From an uncultured Bacteroidaceae bacterium (lineage in GTDB: Bacteria > Bacteroidota > Bacteroidia > Bacteroidales > Bacteroidaceae): 43,227 nt of DNA. Of this stretch, positions 18,525-27,926 are shown piece after piece (within the stretch, counting starts at the first letter, position 1; the number at the start of each line of letters is the position of its first letter). Made by a program: the position numbers and the translations under genes. The notes under the pieces were generated by a model. That model was not told where the DNA came from and searched no databases. It was given only the letters and a program-made list of their open reading frames with translations. Where the stretch lies: assembly GCA_904502185.1 (NCBI GenBank), contig CAJGDX010000005.1, positions 1-43,227 on the forward strand. Reading direction: 5' to 3'.

Positions 18525-20342
18525 TTATTCTAGCGTTGAATTACCGAATTTATCTATATAGCCCCATTTGCCATTCAATTCAACATACGTTAACCCCGTA
18601 TCGAAAGAATATGCTTTATCATATTTACAAGGGAAAACCTCGCGACCATTTTTATCAATAAAGCCATATTTGTTATTCAATTCAACAAGCGCTAGACCTT
18701 CACTGAAGAAAGATGTATAATCGTATTTGCAAGGAATAACCTCTCTACCGGTCTTATCAATAAAGCCCCACTTGCGATTAAATTCAACACAAGCCAAACC
18801 TTCACTGGAAGAAAATGCGTCATCATATTTGCAAGGAATGACCTCGCGACCAGTTTTATCAATAAAGCCCCTTTTGCCATTTAATTTAACACAAGCCAAA
18901 CCTTCACTAAAAGAGTGTGCGTCATCATATTTACAAGGAATGACCTCTTTACCACTTTTATCGATAAAACCATATTGGCCATTCAATTTAACATCAGCCA
19001 AGCCCTCACTGAAGAAAGATGTATAATCGTATTTGCAAGGAATAACCTCTCTACCGGTCTTATCAATAAAGCCCCATTTGCGATTAAATTCAACACAAGC
19101 CAAACCATCACTGAAAGAAAGTGCCAAATCATATTTGCAAGGAATGACTTCGCGACCAGTTTTATCAATAAAACCACTTTTACCATTCAATTCAACAACA
19201 GCAAAACCTTCACTGAAAGATACTGCGTCATCATATTTACAAGGAATGACTTCGCGACCATTCTTATCGATAAAGCCCCTTTTGCCATTTAATTTAACAC
19301 AAGCCAACCCTTCACTGAAATAATCTGCCAAATCATATTTGCAAGGAATGACTTCGCGACCATTTTTATCGATAAAACCCCATTGGCCTTTAAATTCAAC
19401 ACAAGCAAAACCCTCACTGAAAGAATATGCATCATCATATTTACAAGGGAAAACCTCGCTGCCATTTTTATCGATAAAACCATATTTACCATTCAATTCG
19501 ACACAAGCTAGACCTTCGCTGAAAGAATTCGCATAATTATATTTGCAAGGAATGACTATCTGCATGGTCTCCTCGTCGATAAAGCCCACTTTCTTATTCT
19601 GTATATAGGGGACAAGTTTCAGATTATCCGAGCGTTCCTCTTCGCGTTTATTTTGCACTGCATTAAGGTCCACCTTATACAGCGTATCGCGTTCTATGGT
19701 AATTTCTTCGGTTATTCTGTCCTGTTCATTTGCCGTGCTGACAAATTCCACATAGTATTCTCCTGGCGGCAATGGCATTTTCAAGAGCGAGCCGGCAACG
19801 GCAAACCCCTTTTCTTCGCAATCGACAAACACCTTGCAATCGACATCTGTCAAAATCTTTAGATTGGCATTACCTGCGTTCGCCGAAGCGGGAAGATTGC
19901 CATCTTTCTGCTCAGGTTTTTTGGCTTTATTTTCGATTACGATATTCCGGCCCAGGACCTTACCCACGGCAATGACAAGTTCCTCCAGGTGTTTCTCGTA
20001 ATATGGATAAGCAGTGAGCCAATGTTTACGCGAAAGATAGTATTCCAATGCCTCATCCATGGCGATATTCTCCACCAGGAAGGGGACTATTATCTTGTTA
20101 TTGTTAAAGGCCTTGTCTATTTCGTTGCACACATGTTCTGATGCATTCGAATTTGCTGTAAAGACAAGCACCATGACCTTACACTCCTTGATGCCTTTGA
20201 TTATTTCACGTGCATAGGGAATGCCGGGCTGAACATCGCGCGGGGCTATCCAGCAGGGTATTTTATTCTCTTCCAACGCATGGCAAATTGCATCGGCTAT
20301 AATTTTATCTTTACTCGAATAACTTATAAATACTTCGTGCAT
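18525..20342 (-). CDS. TIR domain - PEGA-like - WG-repeat fusion protein
   Basis: This 605-residue protein has three parts. Residues 1-130 form a bacterial TIR domain: FISYSSKDK start, CWIAPRDVQPG loop, and Glu74 in EHVCNEIDKAF at the position of the catalytic glutamate in NAD-cleaving TIRs. Residues about 161-230 are PEGA-like (KVFVDCEEKG, LPPGEYYVEF). Residues 253-605 are ten WG repeats of 34 residues plus a short cap, with core GFIDKxGREVIPCKYD. No signal peptide or membrane helix is visible, so it is likely cytoplasmic. It follows topB by 12 bp. It reads more AT-rich than its neighbours, suggesting later acquisition. A defence or signalling NADase is inferred, not shown. Confidence 0.85.
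   Translation of the reverse strand: MHEVFISYSSKDKIIADAICHALEENKIPCWIAPRDVQPGIPYAREIIKGIKECKVMVLVFTANSNASEHVCNEIDKAFNNNKIIVPFLVENIAMDEALEYYLSRKHWLTAYPYYEKHLEELVIAVGKVLGRNIVIENKAKKPEQKDGNLPASANAGNANLKILTDVDCKVFVDCEEKGFAVAGSLLKMPLPPGEYYVEFVSTANEQDRITEEITIERDTLYKVDLNAVQNKREEERSDNLKLVPYIQNKKVGFIDEETMQIVIPCKYNYANSFSEGLACVELNGKYGFIDKNGSEVFPCKYDDAYSFSEGFACVEFKGQWGFIDKNGREVIPCKYDLADYFSEGLACVKLNGKRGFIDKNGREVIPCKYDDAVSFSEGFAVVELNGKSGFIDKTGREVIPCKYDLALSFSDGLACVEFNRKWGFIDKTGREVIPCKYDYTSFFSEGLADVKLNGQYGFIDKSGKEVIPCKYDDAHSFSEGLACVKLNGKRGFIDKTGREVIPCKYDDAFSSSEGLACVEFNRKWGFIDKTGREVIPCKYDYTSFFSEGLALVELNNKYGFIDKNGREVFPCKYDKAYSFDTGLTYVELNGKWGYIDKFGNSTLE
18528..19586 (-). repeat. 102-bp tandem repeat array encoding WG repeats
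   Basis: About ten copies of a 102-bp unit encode the WG repeats. Positions 18701-18809 and 19007-19115 differ at only about two bases, exactly 306 bp (three units) apart, pointing to a recent three-unit duplication. Other units are more diverged. Confidence 0.9.
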
Positions 20343-20354
20343 ATCTGTTTATCC

Positions 20355-22133
20355 TTATCTTCCAATTGCAGTATTGTCCCTAAGCACCGAATTAACGACC
20401 TCCACCAGCATCGCTTTCAGTTCGTCAACGAACTGCTTCGCTTCGTATTTGCGACGCTCGATATCACGCAGTTTCTTCTCCCACTGACCGGTGAGTTCGG
20501 CACTCTTCAGCAATTCGTTGCGGATGATACCTACCAGTTCCACGCCTGTGGCTGTGGCGAAGATATTTTTCTTCTCGTTGCGGATGTAGTTGCGTTTGAA
20601 AAGAGTCTTTATAATCTCGGCACGGGTCGAAGGACGACCTATTCCGTTCTCTTTCATCAGGTCGCGCAGCTCTTCGTCGTCGACGGTCTTTCCGGCTGTC
20701 TCCATTGCCCTGAGCAGTGTTGCCTCGGTGTAGGGTTTGGGAGGCTGTGTCATCTTCTCGACAAGTTCAGGTATGTGGGGACCACTCTCGCCCTTTGTAA
20801 AGGCTGGCATTGTCTGGTTCTTCTCCTCTTTGTCGTTGTCGGCTGGCTCCTGAGCAAAGACCACACGCCATCCGGGGTCGGTAATTACCTTTCCGGTTGC
20901 CTTGAAGTTCACACCACCGCTCTCGCCCAGCACCGTTGTTGTACAGAACTTACATTCGGGGTAGAAGATGGCAATGAAGTGTGTGGTCACAAGGTTATAT
21001 ACACGACGTTCATTCTCGGTAAGCGCCTGAGGATGCACACCCGTGGGTATAATTGCATGGTGGTCGGTAACCTTCTTGTTATCGAACACCTTTTTCGATT
21101 TTATCAGCGGCTTACCCATCAGCGGTGCAGTCAGTTGCTGATAGTCGCGCAGTCCCTTGAGGATATTTTCGCACTTGGGATAAATATCTTCGCTCAGATA
21201 GGTGGTGTCCACACGCGGATAGGTGGTGTATTTCTTTTCGTACAGCGATTGTATGGTCTGCAAGGTTTCGTCAGCCGTCATTCCGTACTTCTTGTTGCAG
21301 TCTACCTGCAACGAGGTTAGGTCGTAGAGACGGGGCGGAAGTTCGTTGCCCTTCTTTGCTGAAATGTCGGTTACGGTGAAAGGCTCGCCGGAGATTTTCT
21401 GCAATGCCTCTTCGGCCTTCTCTTTCTCTTCGAACTTGCCCTCGACGACGCTGAAAAGCACATCGCGGTACTTGGTTTTCAGTTCCCAATAGGGTTTGGG
21501 GATAAAGTTCTCTATTTCGGCCTGTCGTTTGACAATAAGTGCCAGCGTGGGTGTCTGCACACGACCAATCGACAGCACCTGTCGGTTGCCGCCATATTTG
21601 AGCGTGTAGAGGCGTGTGGCATTCATTCCCAGAAGCCAGTCGCCAATGGCACGGCAGAGCCCTGCCTCGTAAAGCGGCTGATATTCCGACTGGTCCTTAA
21701 GTGTGGCGAACCCCTCTTTTATAGCCTCCTCGGTGAGCGACGATACCCACAAACGTTTAACAGGGCATTTTGTTTGAGCCTTCTGCATTATCCAACGCTG
21801 AATAAGCTCTCCCTCCTGCCCGGCATCGCCGCAGTTGATGATGCACTCGGCACCCTCAATGAGTTTTTTTATTATATTGAATTGTCTTTCCTTACTGCGT
21901 TCACCCATCAGTTTGATGCCGAATTTTGGCGGAATCATGGGCAGACTGCTGAGGCTCCAACGTTGCCACATCTCGGTGTAGTCGTTGGGTTCTTTAAGCG
22001 TACACAGGTGTCCCAATGCCCATGTGACGCAGTATCCGTTTCCTTCGAAAAATCCGTCGCGCGGAGCAATCGCACCCAATACCTTGCCAATGCTCTCGGC
22101 GACGGATTTTTTTTCAGCTATACATAGAATCAT
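20355..22133 (-). CDS. topB: DNA topoisomerase III (type IA)
   Basis: This 592-residue type IA topoisomerase has the N-terminal Toprim start MILCIAEKKSVAESIGKVLG, the acidic Toprim motif GDAGQEGELI, and the catalytic tyrosine segment TTYPRVDTTYL. The KYGGNRQVLSIGRVQTPTLAL strand is typical of TopB. It is shorter than E. coli TopB (653), and no C-terminal zinc-finger cysteines are visible. It removes negative supercoils and decatenates replication intermediates. It starts 3 bp after the mutB stop and is followed 12 bp later by the TIR-WG gene, so all are probably on one transcript. A mobile-element TopB is less likely given this setting. Confidence 0.92.
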   Translation of the reverse strand: MILCIAEKKSVAESIGKVLGAIAPRDGFFEGNGYCVTWALGHLCTLKEPNDYTEMWQRWSLSSLPMIPPKFGIKLMGERSKERQFNIIKKLIEGAECIINCGDAGQEGELIQRWIMQKAQTKCPVKRLWVSSLTEEAIKEGFATLKDQSEYQPLYEAGLCRAIGDWLLGMNATRLYTLKYGGNRQVLSIGRVQTPTLALIVKRQAEIENFIPKPYWELKTKYRDVLFSVVEGKFEEKEKAEEALQKISGEPFTVTDISAKKGNELPPRLYDLTSLQVDCNKKYGMTADETLQTIQSLYEKKYTTYPRVDTTYLSEDIYPKCENILKGLRDYQQLTAPLMGKPLIKSKKVFDNKKVTDHHAIIPTGVHPQALTENERRVYNLVTTHFIAIFYPECKFCTTTVLGESGGVNFKATGKVITDPGWRVVFAQEPADNDKEEKNQTMPAFTKGESGPHIPELVEKMTQPPKPYTEATLLRAMETAGKTVDDEELRDLMKENGIGRPSTRAEIIKTLFKRNYIRNEKKNIFATATGVELVGIIRNELLKSAELTGQWEKKLRDIERRKYEAKQFVDELKAMLVEVVNSVLRDNTAIGR

Positions 22134-22136
22134 TCT

Positions 22137-24272
22137 TTACTCTTCTTCCCTTCCTAACAACACCTGCATAAGTTCACACGCCGCTTTTGTCACGCTTGTT
22201 CCGGGACCGAAAATGGCAATAACGCCTGCACGATAGAGAAAATCGTAGTCCTGCGCGGGAATTACTCCACCTGCAAAGACAAGAATATCCTCGCGTCCCT
22301 GTTTCTTAAGTTCTTCGATGAGCTGCGGAATGAGTGTCTTGTGGCCGGCTGCAAGCGACGAAACGCCGATGGCATGTACATCATTTTCAATTGCATCTTT
22401 GCAGACCTCAGCCGGTGTCTGGAACAACATTCCCATATCCACATCAAAGCCGCAGTCGGCATATCCGGTTGCGACAACCTTTGCGCCACGGTCGTGACCG
22501 TCCTGACCCATCTTGGCTATCATCACTCGGGGACGACGTCCCTCAATCTTTGCAAACTCTTCGGTGAGGGCGCAGGCCTTTGCAAAGCTCTCGTCCTGCT
22601 TGCTTTCTGCTGAATACACTCCTGATATTGTTCTTATTACTGCTTTATAGCGTCCTGCAACCTTCTCGCAGGCATCTGATATTTCTCCCAATGTGGCGCG
22701 AACTCTTGCTGCCTCCACTGCGCACTCGAGCAGATTGCCTTCGCCACTTGCAGCGCACTCGGTGAGCCTGTCGAGCGCAGCCTTCACCTCATCCTCGTTA
22801 CGTGAGGCTCGGTTGCGGGCAAGAGCTTCGAGCTGTTGCTGCAACACTGCTGTGTTGTCAATTTCGAGAATATCGATAGGCTCTTCTTTTTCAAGACAAT
22901 ATGCGTTTGTTCCGACAATCATCTGCGAGCCGTTGTCTATGTGGGCCTGTGTACGTGCTGCAGCCTCTTCGATGCGCATTTTGGGGATACCTGTCTCGAT
23001 GGCTTTTGCCATACCTCCCAGTTCCTCCACCTCTTCGATGAGCGCCCAAGCCTTTTCGGCAAGTTCTTTGGTGAGGCTCTCTATGTAGTATGAACCGCCC
23101 CAGGGGTCGATACCTTTGCAGACATTGGTCTCTTCCTGGATGTAAATCTGTGTATTGCGGGCAATACGTGCCGAGAAGTCTGTTGGCAGCGCAATGGCCT
23201 CATCAAGCGCATTGGTGTGCAGCGACTGTGTATGTCCCATTGCTGCAGCCATTGCCTCTATACATGTTCGTCCTATGTTGTTGTAGGGGTCCTGCTCGGT
23301 GAGTGACCAGCCCGATGTCTGGCAGTGTGTGCGCAGAGCCATCGACTTAGGATTCTTGGGGTTGAATTTTGCTATGATTTTTGCCCACAGCATACGTGCC
23401 GCACGCATCTTTGCTATCTCCATAAATGGGTTCATTCCTATGCCCCAGAAGAATGAAAGTCGGGGTGCAAAGGCGTCAATGTCAATACCTGCCGCCACAC
23501 CTGCACGCACATATTCCAATCCGTCGGCAAGGGTGTATGCCAGTTCGATGTCAGCTGTTGCGCCTGCCTCCTGCATGTGATAGCCCGAAATTGATATTGA
23601 GTTGAATTTGGGCATATTCTTTGAGGTGTAGGCAAATATGTCGCTGATGATGCGCATTGAGAATGCAGGTGGATAGATGTAGGTGTTACGCACCATGAAC
23701 TCCTTGAGAATGTCATTCTGAATGGTACCGGCAAGTTCTTCGAGCTTTGCGCCCTGTTCGAGTGCTGTATTTATGTAGAAGGCAAGCACCGGCAGCACTG
23801 CGCCGTTCATGGTCATTGAAACAGACATTTTGTTCAAAGGGATTCCATCGAACAACTGCTTCATATTCTCCATGCAACAGATTGAAACTCCTGCCTTTCC
23901 CACATCACCTACAACACGTTCGTTGTCGGGGTTGTAGCCACGGTGGGTGGGGAGGTCGAATGCCACGGAGAGTCCTTTCTGTCCCGATGCCAGATTGCGG
24001 CGGTAGAAGGCATTTGACTCCTCGGCTGTTGAGAATCCGGCATACTGTCGGATGGTCCACGGACGGAATGCGTACATCATTGAATAGGGGCCACGCAGGA
24101 AGGGAGGCAACCCGGCTGCATAGTCGGGGTGCTGCATATCCTTAGTATCCTCGGCAGTGTAAACCTGCTTTACTTTAATGTGTTCGGCAGTGTCAAACGT
24201 TGCACACTCGGCAGACTGTTGCGTTGCCGCACTTTTTGCAAAAATATCTATATTCTTGAAATTCTTTCTCAT
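22137..24272 (-). CDS. mutB: methylmalonyl-CoA mutase, large (catalytic) subunit
   Basis: MutB interconverts succinyl-CoA and (R)-methylmalonyl-CoA with adenosylcobalamin, the key step of the succinate-propionate route. The substrate barrel has the [19 protein letters not shown] signature. The C-terminal cobalamin domain carries DxHxxG with His593 as the lower cobalt ligand. The length is 711 from the ATG at 24272. A TTG at 24284 would extend it into the mutA stop and is rejected. The gap after mutA is 5 bp. The partner subunit MutA lacks the cobalamin motif, as expected for the heterodimer. Confidence 0.96.
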   Translation of the reverse strand: MRKNFKNIDIFAKSAATQQSAECATFDTAEHIKVKQVYTAEDTKDMQHPDYAAGLPPFLRGPYSMMYAFRPWTIRQYAGFSTAEESNAFYRRNLASGQKGLSVAFDLPTHRGYNPDNERVVGDVGKAGVSICCMENMKQLFDGIPLNKMSVSMTMNGAVLPVLAFYINTALEQGAKLEELAGTIQNDILKEFMVRNTYIYPPAFSMRIISDIFAYTSKNMPKFNSISISGYHMQEAGATADIELAYTLADGLEYVRAGVAAGIDIDAFAPRLSFFWGIGMNPFMEIAKMRAARMLWAKIIAKFNPKNPKSMALRTHCQTSGWSLTEQDPYNNIGRTCIEAMAAAMGHTQSLHTNALDEAIALPTDFSARIARNTQIYIQEETNVCKGIDPWGGSYYIESLTKELAEKAWALIEEVEELGGMAKAIETGIPKMRIEEAAARTQAHIDNGSQMIVGTNAYCLEKEEPIDILEIDNTAVLQQQLEALARNRASRNEDEVKAALDRLTECAASGEGNLLECAVEAARVRATLGEISDACEKVAGRYKAVIRTISGVYSAESKQDESFAKACALTEEFAKIEGRRPRVMIAKMGQDGHDRGAKVVATGYADCGFDVDMGMLFQTPAEVCKDAIENDVHAIGVSSLAAGHKTLIPQLIEELKKQGREDILVFAGGVIPAQDYDFLYRAGVIAIFGPGTSVTKAACELMQVLLGREEE

Positions 24273-24277
24273 AGCGG

Positions 24278-26125
24278 CTAACAATTGAGTTTGTTGTTAA
24301 TCTCTTTCAATGTCTCCAATACATTCACACGCACATGGATGAAGTTTTCGATGCCCGCATTTTTCAGTTCATCGCTGCATGCAGGTGCGCCTGCAACCAC
24401 AAAGAGTGCCTTTCCGCCAAGTTTCTCAAAGGCAGGAATTGCATATTCTGCATATTCGTCGTCGCTTGAACATATTACCACAATATCGGCATTCGCCTTG
24501 ATGGCAGCTTCGACACCCTCGTCGACGCTTGCAAAGCCAAGGTTGTCGATAATCTCGTAGCCTGCAACTGCGAAAAAGTTGCTTGAGAATTGTGCGCGCG
24601 CCTGACGCATGGCAAGGTTGCCAATGGTGAGCATAAATGCCTTTGGACGTCTGCCACTCTGCTCTACCGCAATGCGCAATTGCTCAAAATCTTCGGCAAG
24701 ACGACGTTTCGACAGTGTATTTTCACCCGTATGCTCTTTCTCGCCACAACCGCAAAGCTGCTCGACAGGACGATGCCCCTCGGAAAACTCATTGAAATTG
24801 GGAAATTGGTTGGTGCCGAGAAGTATCTCTTTGCGACGCGCAGCAGCCTGACGACGGCCATCGCCATCGCCGTTTACTGTATTCTGAACAGAGTTACTCT
24901 CAACAGCTGCACGGAAACCGCCCATTTCCTCAACTGCAAGGAATAATTTCCATGCCTCCTCTGCAAGTGAAGCTGTCAGTTTCTCTACATAATAGGAACC
25001 CGCAGCAGGGTCTACAACTCTGTCGAGTCGGCTCTCGTTCTTGAGAATAAGCTGCTGATTGCGGGCAATACGTTCGGCAAAGGCTGTTGGTGCCTCATAT
25101 ACAGCATCGAACGGTGTCACCGTTATTGAATCGGCGCCGGCGATAGCAGCGCTCATCGCCTCAGTCTCGCCACGCAGGATATTTACATACGCATCATACA
25201 GTGTCTGGTTGAAAGTGGTGGTAACAGCATGCAGTGCCATCATGCAGTCGCTGTCGTTGTTGGGATTATACTCCTTTACAATATTTGCCCACAGCATGCG
25301 AGCCGCACGAATCTTCGCAATCTCCATAAAGAAATTGCCTGAGATTCCAAATGTGAATTTAATTTTGGCAGCGGCAGCCGATGCAGGCACTCCGCCTTCG
25401 GTAAGGATATTCATATACTCATTACCCCACGCAAGTGCATAGCCAAGTTCGTGAGCAATATATGCACCGCTGTTACACAGCAACGATGCATCCACCATCA
25501 CACAACGATAGCCGGGAAGTGCAGCCATCAGGTCGACAAGCTTCACCAGTATTGCATCGCCGTTCTCTAAAATTTTACCCTGTGAGAGTTGCTTGCCCAA
25601 CGGGTCAAACTCTATGCTTCCGCGCAGCGCTGCAAAATTGAGTCCGCGCTCTTTATAATATTCGATAAGCAGTGCAGCAAACTCATAGCTCTTTTTCAGA
25701 CACACCTTGAAGTTAAGTTCCACAGCCAAGGGGTCAATGCCATCGAGCAGTTCTGCTATGTATGCAGCAGAGACCAGGTTACCCTTAACCGAGAAGCCAA
25801 GCGATGTGCACCCCTTTTCAATGAGCAAACGGGCCTTCTCGTTTGATGCTGCCGCATCGGACTCCTTCACTTCCTGACGTATAAGCCAGTCATTATTATT
25901 TTTGCATCCACGAGTATATGGAAATACTCCGGGAAACTCCTGTTTTACAGTTTCTGCTACATCCGAGCTACGATAAAAAGGCTGTACATCGAAGCCTTCG
26001 GATGTTTTCCATACAAGTTTCTTCTGAAAGTCTGCCCCTTTGAGGTCTTCAGTTATCTTGTTCATCCACTCCTCCGTTGTTATCGGCGGAAACTCTGAAA
26101 AGAGATTTTTATTTACTTCTGCCAT
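24278..26125 (-). CDS. mutA: methylmalonyl-CoA mutase, small subunit
   Basis: This is the non-catalytic partner of MutB. It has the same two-domain plan with a degraded cobalamin domain: the DxHxxG histidine is absent, and the corresponding segment reads [15 protein letters not shown]. The 615 residues begin [14 protein letters not shown] at the ATG 26125. A longer frame to 26233 adds 36 basic residues that overlap the promoter and is rejected. It is the first gene of the mutA-mutB-topB-TIR-WG run, under the strongest consensus promoter in the window. Confidence 0.94.
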   Translation of the reverse strand: MAEVNKNLFSEFPPITTEEWMNKITEDLKGADFQKKLVWKTSEGFDVQPFYRSSDVAETVKQEFPGVFPYTRGCKNNNDWLIRQEVKESDAAASNEKARLLIEKGCTSLGFSVKGNLVSAAYIAELLDGIDPLAVELNFKVCLKKSYEFAALLIEYYKERGLNFAALRGSIEFDPLGKQLSQGKILENGDAILVKLVDLMAALPGYRCVMVDASLLCNSGAYIAHELGYALAWGNEYMNILTEGGVPASAAAAKIKFTFGISGNFFMEIAKIRAARMLWANIVKEYNPNNDSDCMMALHAVTTTFNQTLYDAYVNILRGETEAMSAAIAGADSITVTPFDAVYEAPTAFAERIARNQQLILKNESRLDRVVDPAAGSYYVEKLTASLAEEAWKLFLAVEEMGGFRAAVESNSVQNTVNGDGDGRRQAAARRKEILLGTNQFPNFNEFSEGHRPVEQLCGCGEKEHTGENTLSKRRLAEDFEQLRIAVEQSGRRPKAFMLTIGNLAMRQARAQFSSNFFAVAGYEIIDNLGFASVDEGVEAAIKANADIVVICSSDDEYAEYAIPAFEKLGGKALFVVAGAPACSDELKNAGIENFIHVRVNVLETLKEINNKLNC

Positions 26126-26178
26126 AAAATTTGGGTTAGTGTTATTACTCTTTTGCTTTTTTCTCTTTATGTGTCTTA

Positions 26179-26209
26179 CAAAGATAGTGCAAACTGCGAG
26201 GAGTGCAAA
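26179..26209 (-). promoter_or_regulatory. consensus promoter of mutA
   Basis: On the minus strand TTTG (26209 to 26206), a 19-nt spacer and TATCTTTG (26186 to 26179) match the Bacteroides promoter consensus exactly. The start codon is about 54 nt downstream. It lies after the terminator of the exb operon. Confidence 0.85.
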
Positions 26210-26266
26210 ATAATGCGTTTGTTTTTTACCCAAACACCAAATTCTATTTCCGGAAGTACACTACCG

Positions 26267-26318
26267 TATACAAACAGAAAAGAGAAGCAATCGATTGCTT
26301 CTCTTTTCTGTTTGTATA
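26267..26318 (-). terminator. terminator after the exb operon (52-nt perfect palindrome)
   Basis: Two 26-nt perfect arms (26267-26292 and 26293-26318) meet with no spacer. It lies just after the last exbD stop and before the mutA promoter. The inner stem is purine/pyrimidine-rich and the outer stem AT-rich. Confidence 0.75.
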
Positions 26319-26331
26319 GATTGTTATTGCG

Positions 26332-26808
26332 TTACTTTTTCTTGTCAGTTGCAGAATATACAACTGAAAGAGCCATAGATTTACGCAACTCCATTTTAAC
26401 GTCGGTAACGATACCCATCTGAGTATCCTTGTCAATTCTCATTACCATCTTCATGAAGGGCTTGTCGCGCTCTGACATTGCTTCACGCTCAGCCTGTACG
26501 TACTCACGGATGTAACCAACTTCTTCGCCACGAATCAGTTTATCGTTCAACTGAATACGGCTGGCTGTACCCATGATGGCACGTAAATCTTTCGTAGGAC
26601 GACCAATGTTAATATATGATGCCAAAGACTTACGCTCCAGTTTCTCCAACTCAGTACCACCGGGTACTTTGTACTCTACTTTCAATTCCTCCTCGCGCAT
26701 AGATGTTACCATCATGAAGAAGAAGAGCATTGAAAATATCAAGTCAGGAAGTGAAGAGGTATTCAATTCCGGCATTCCTGCCTTTCCTTTCTTTTGAAAC
26801 TTACTCAT
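26332..26808 (-). CDS. ExbD/TolR-type biopolymer transport protein, copy 2
   Basis: This 158-residue protein has a short cytoplasmic start, one membrane helix with the proton-channel aspartate Asp22 (SLPDLIFSMLFFFMMVTSM), and a periplasmic domain. ExbD works with ExbB to couple proton flow to TonB. It is the last gene of exbB-membrane protein-exbD-exbD, 5 bp after copy 1. The periplasmic domain is unlike that of copy 1, so the two probably form a heteromeric pair rather than duplicates. No TonB gene lies in the window. Confidence 0.9.
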   Translation of the reverse strand: MSKFQKKGKAGMPELNTSSLPDLIFSMLFFFMMVTSMREEELKVEYKVPGGTELEKLERKSLASYINIGRPTKDLRAIMGTASRIQLNDKLIRGEEVGYIREYVQAEREAMSERDKPFMKMVMRIDKDTQMGIVTDVKMELRKSMALSVVYSATDKKK

Positions 26809-26813
26809 AATCC

Positions 26814-27401
26814 TTATTTGCCATATTGTTTTGGTTCGGCCTCAGAAATCATACACTTGTAATACTGACGGCATGCCAATTGTTCATCCTCGTTACACTC
26901 ATTATAGGGGCGTCCGAAAGTCTTGCGTGCCAATTCGTCACGAAGCTCGTTGTAAGCACCATATAATTCATTCTCTACCTGGAAATATGTGTCGTAGTTT
27001 GTCGCACGGTCGGTAACAAATGAGATTACGTGATTCTTTGTAATCATCTGCTGTCCGAAAGGTGCAGGCAGTTCTACCAAATGCTTCTCAGGAAGATTTA
27101 CATGATCCTCGGGATTCGCAATAAACTCCTTCGCCAATTCACGAATCTCTGAAAGTTCAACCTCGCGTGTTTCGTTTTTCATTACAACCATTATCTTGTT
27201 GTACATGTTAACTGTAACCTGCATGGTATTTCTCTTGTGAACTTCAGGGGGTTCCTGATTTTCTTCGGGAGGGTTGGGGAGACGGACCGCCAAACCACGG
27301 TCAGTATTCATTGAGGTAGTAATAAGGAAGAAGATAAGCAAAATAAATGCTATGTCAGCCGTTGATGAGGAGTTTAACCCCGGTACAGATCTCTTTCCCA
27401 T
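26814..27401 (-). CDS. ExbD/TolR-type biopolymer transport protein, copy 1
   Basis: At 195 residues this is longer than a typical ExbD of about 140. The membrane helix carries Asp16 (STADIAFILLIFFLITTSM), the channel aspartate. The long periplasmic part includes a proline-rich stretch (NPPEENQEPPEV) and ends in a polar tail with several cysteines. It belongs to the energising complex with the upstream exbB-like gene. The extended periplasmic domain is the main departure from the enteric ExbD and may bind a partner other than, or besides, TonB. Confidence 0.88.
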   Translation of the reverse strand: MGKRSVPGLNSSSTADIAFILLIFFLITTSMNTDRGLAVRLPNPPEENQEPPEVHKRNTMQVTVNMYNKIMVVMKNETREVELSEIRELAKEFIANPEDHVNLPEKHLVELPAPFGQQMITKNHVISFVTDRATNYDTYFQVENELYGAYNELRDELARKTFGRPYNECNEDEQLACRQYYKCMISEAEPKQYGK

Positions 27402-27408
27402 TATCTAA

Positions 27409-27903
27409 TTACGCTTTTACTTTATTAACACTCTTAGATACATTCATAAGGCTAAGAGCTGTGCAAAGTGTAGCAGCAGCAAGAAGCACATACTGAACAT
27501 AGATGCAGACATCGCTAAGAACGAGTTTGTCCTTATCTTCGAACAACTCGCCACCAGCCATTCTGATAGGCTCGTCAGATGCTACTGCATATGCAGCGCC
27601 AAAGAGAGCAACTACCAACAGAGCGCCCAAAAGACCCTTAACTGCTGTCATGGGGCTGTCTTTCAAGTTCACGAGGAACTGTTTGAAGACAAATATCATC
27701 AGCAAGACGATACCTGCAGCAACCAATGCATACATCCAATAGATGAGCAAGTCTGTATTCACGGGGTCTACCAAAGACTTACCGTTAATTGTTGAATAGT
27801 TGTCAAAACCTACGAAGAAGAATACTCCGCAAATAACAACTGATACAGCAATCAGCGCCCAAAGGATGTAAGTTGATAAATTATTAATTACAGAAGCTTT
27901 CAT
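27409..27903 (-). CDS. four-helix membrane protein of the exb operon
   Basis: This 164-residue protein has about four hydrophobic helices (near residues 12-32, 52-72, 88-108 and 135-153) and short polar loops. I recognise no named domain. Its position between exbB and the first exbD is seen in other Bacteroidales. That suggests a structural or accessory role in the proton-channel complex, but its function is unknown. It starts 23 bp after the exbB stop and ends 7 bp before the first exbD start. Confidence 0.75.
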   Translation of the reverse strand: MKASVINNLSTYILWALIAVSVVICGVFFFVGFDNYSTINGKSLVDPVNTDLLIYWMYALVAAGIVLLMIFVFKQFLVNLKDSPMTAVKGLLGALLVVALFGAAYAVASDEPIRMAGGELFEDKDKLVLSDVCIYVQYVLLAAATLCTALSLMNVSKSVNKVKA

Positions 27904-27926
27904 GATTATTTAGCTTTTTAAGTGAA

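Noticed and set aside
18727..19536. Repetitive plus-strand open frames opposite the WG repeats
   Set aside because: They are the reverse complement of the WG-repeat DNA and repeat only because the unit does. The minus frame gives a known repeat family.
18528..19586. Possible CRISPR array (regular repeats)
   Set aside because: The whole 102-bp unit repeats without unique spacers and stays in one coding frame. It is a protein repeat array.
20355..22133. topB as a marker of an integrated conjugative element
   Set aside because: No relaxase, tra, integrase or mobilisation genes are nearby, and the gene is tightly packed with mutB.
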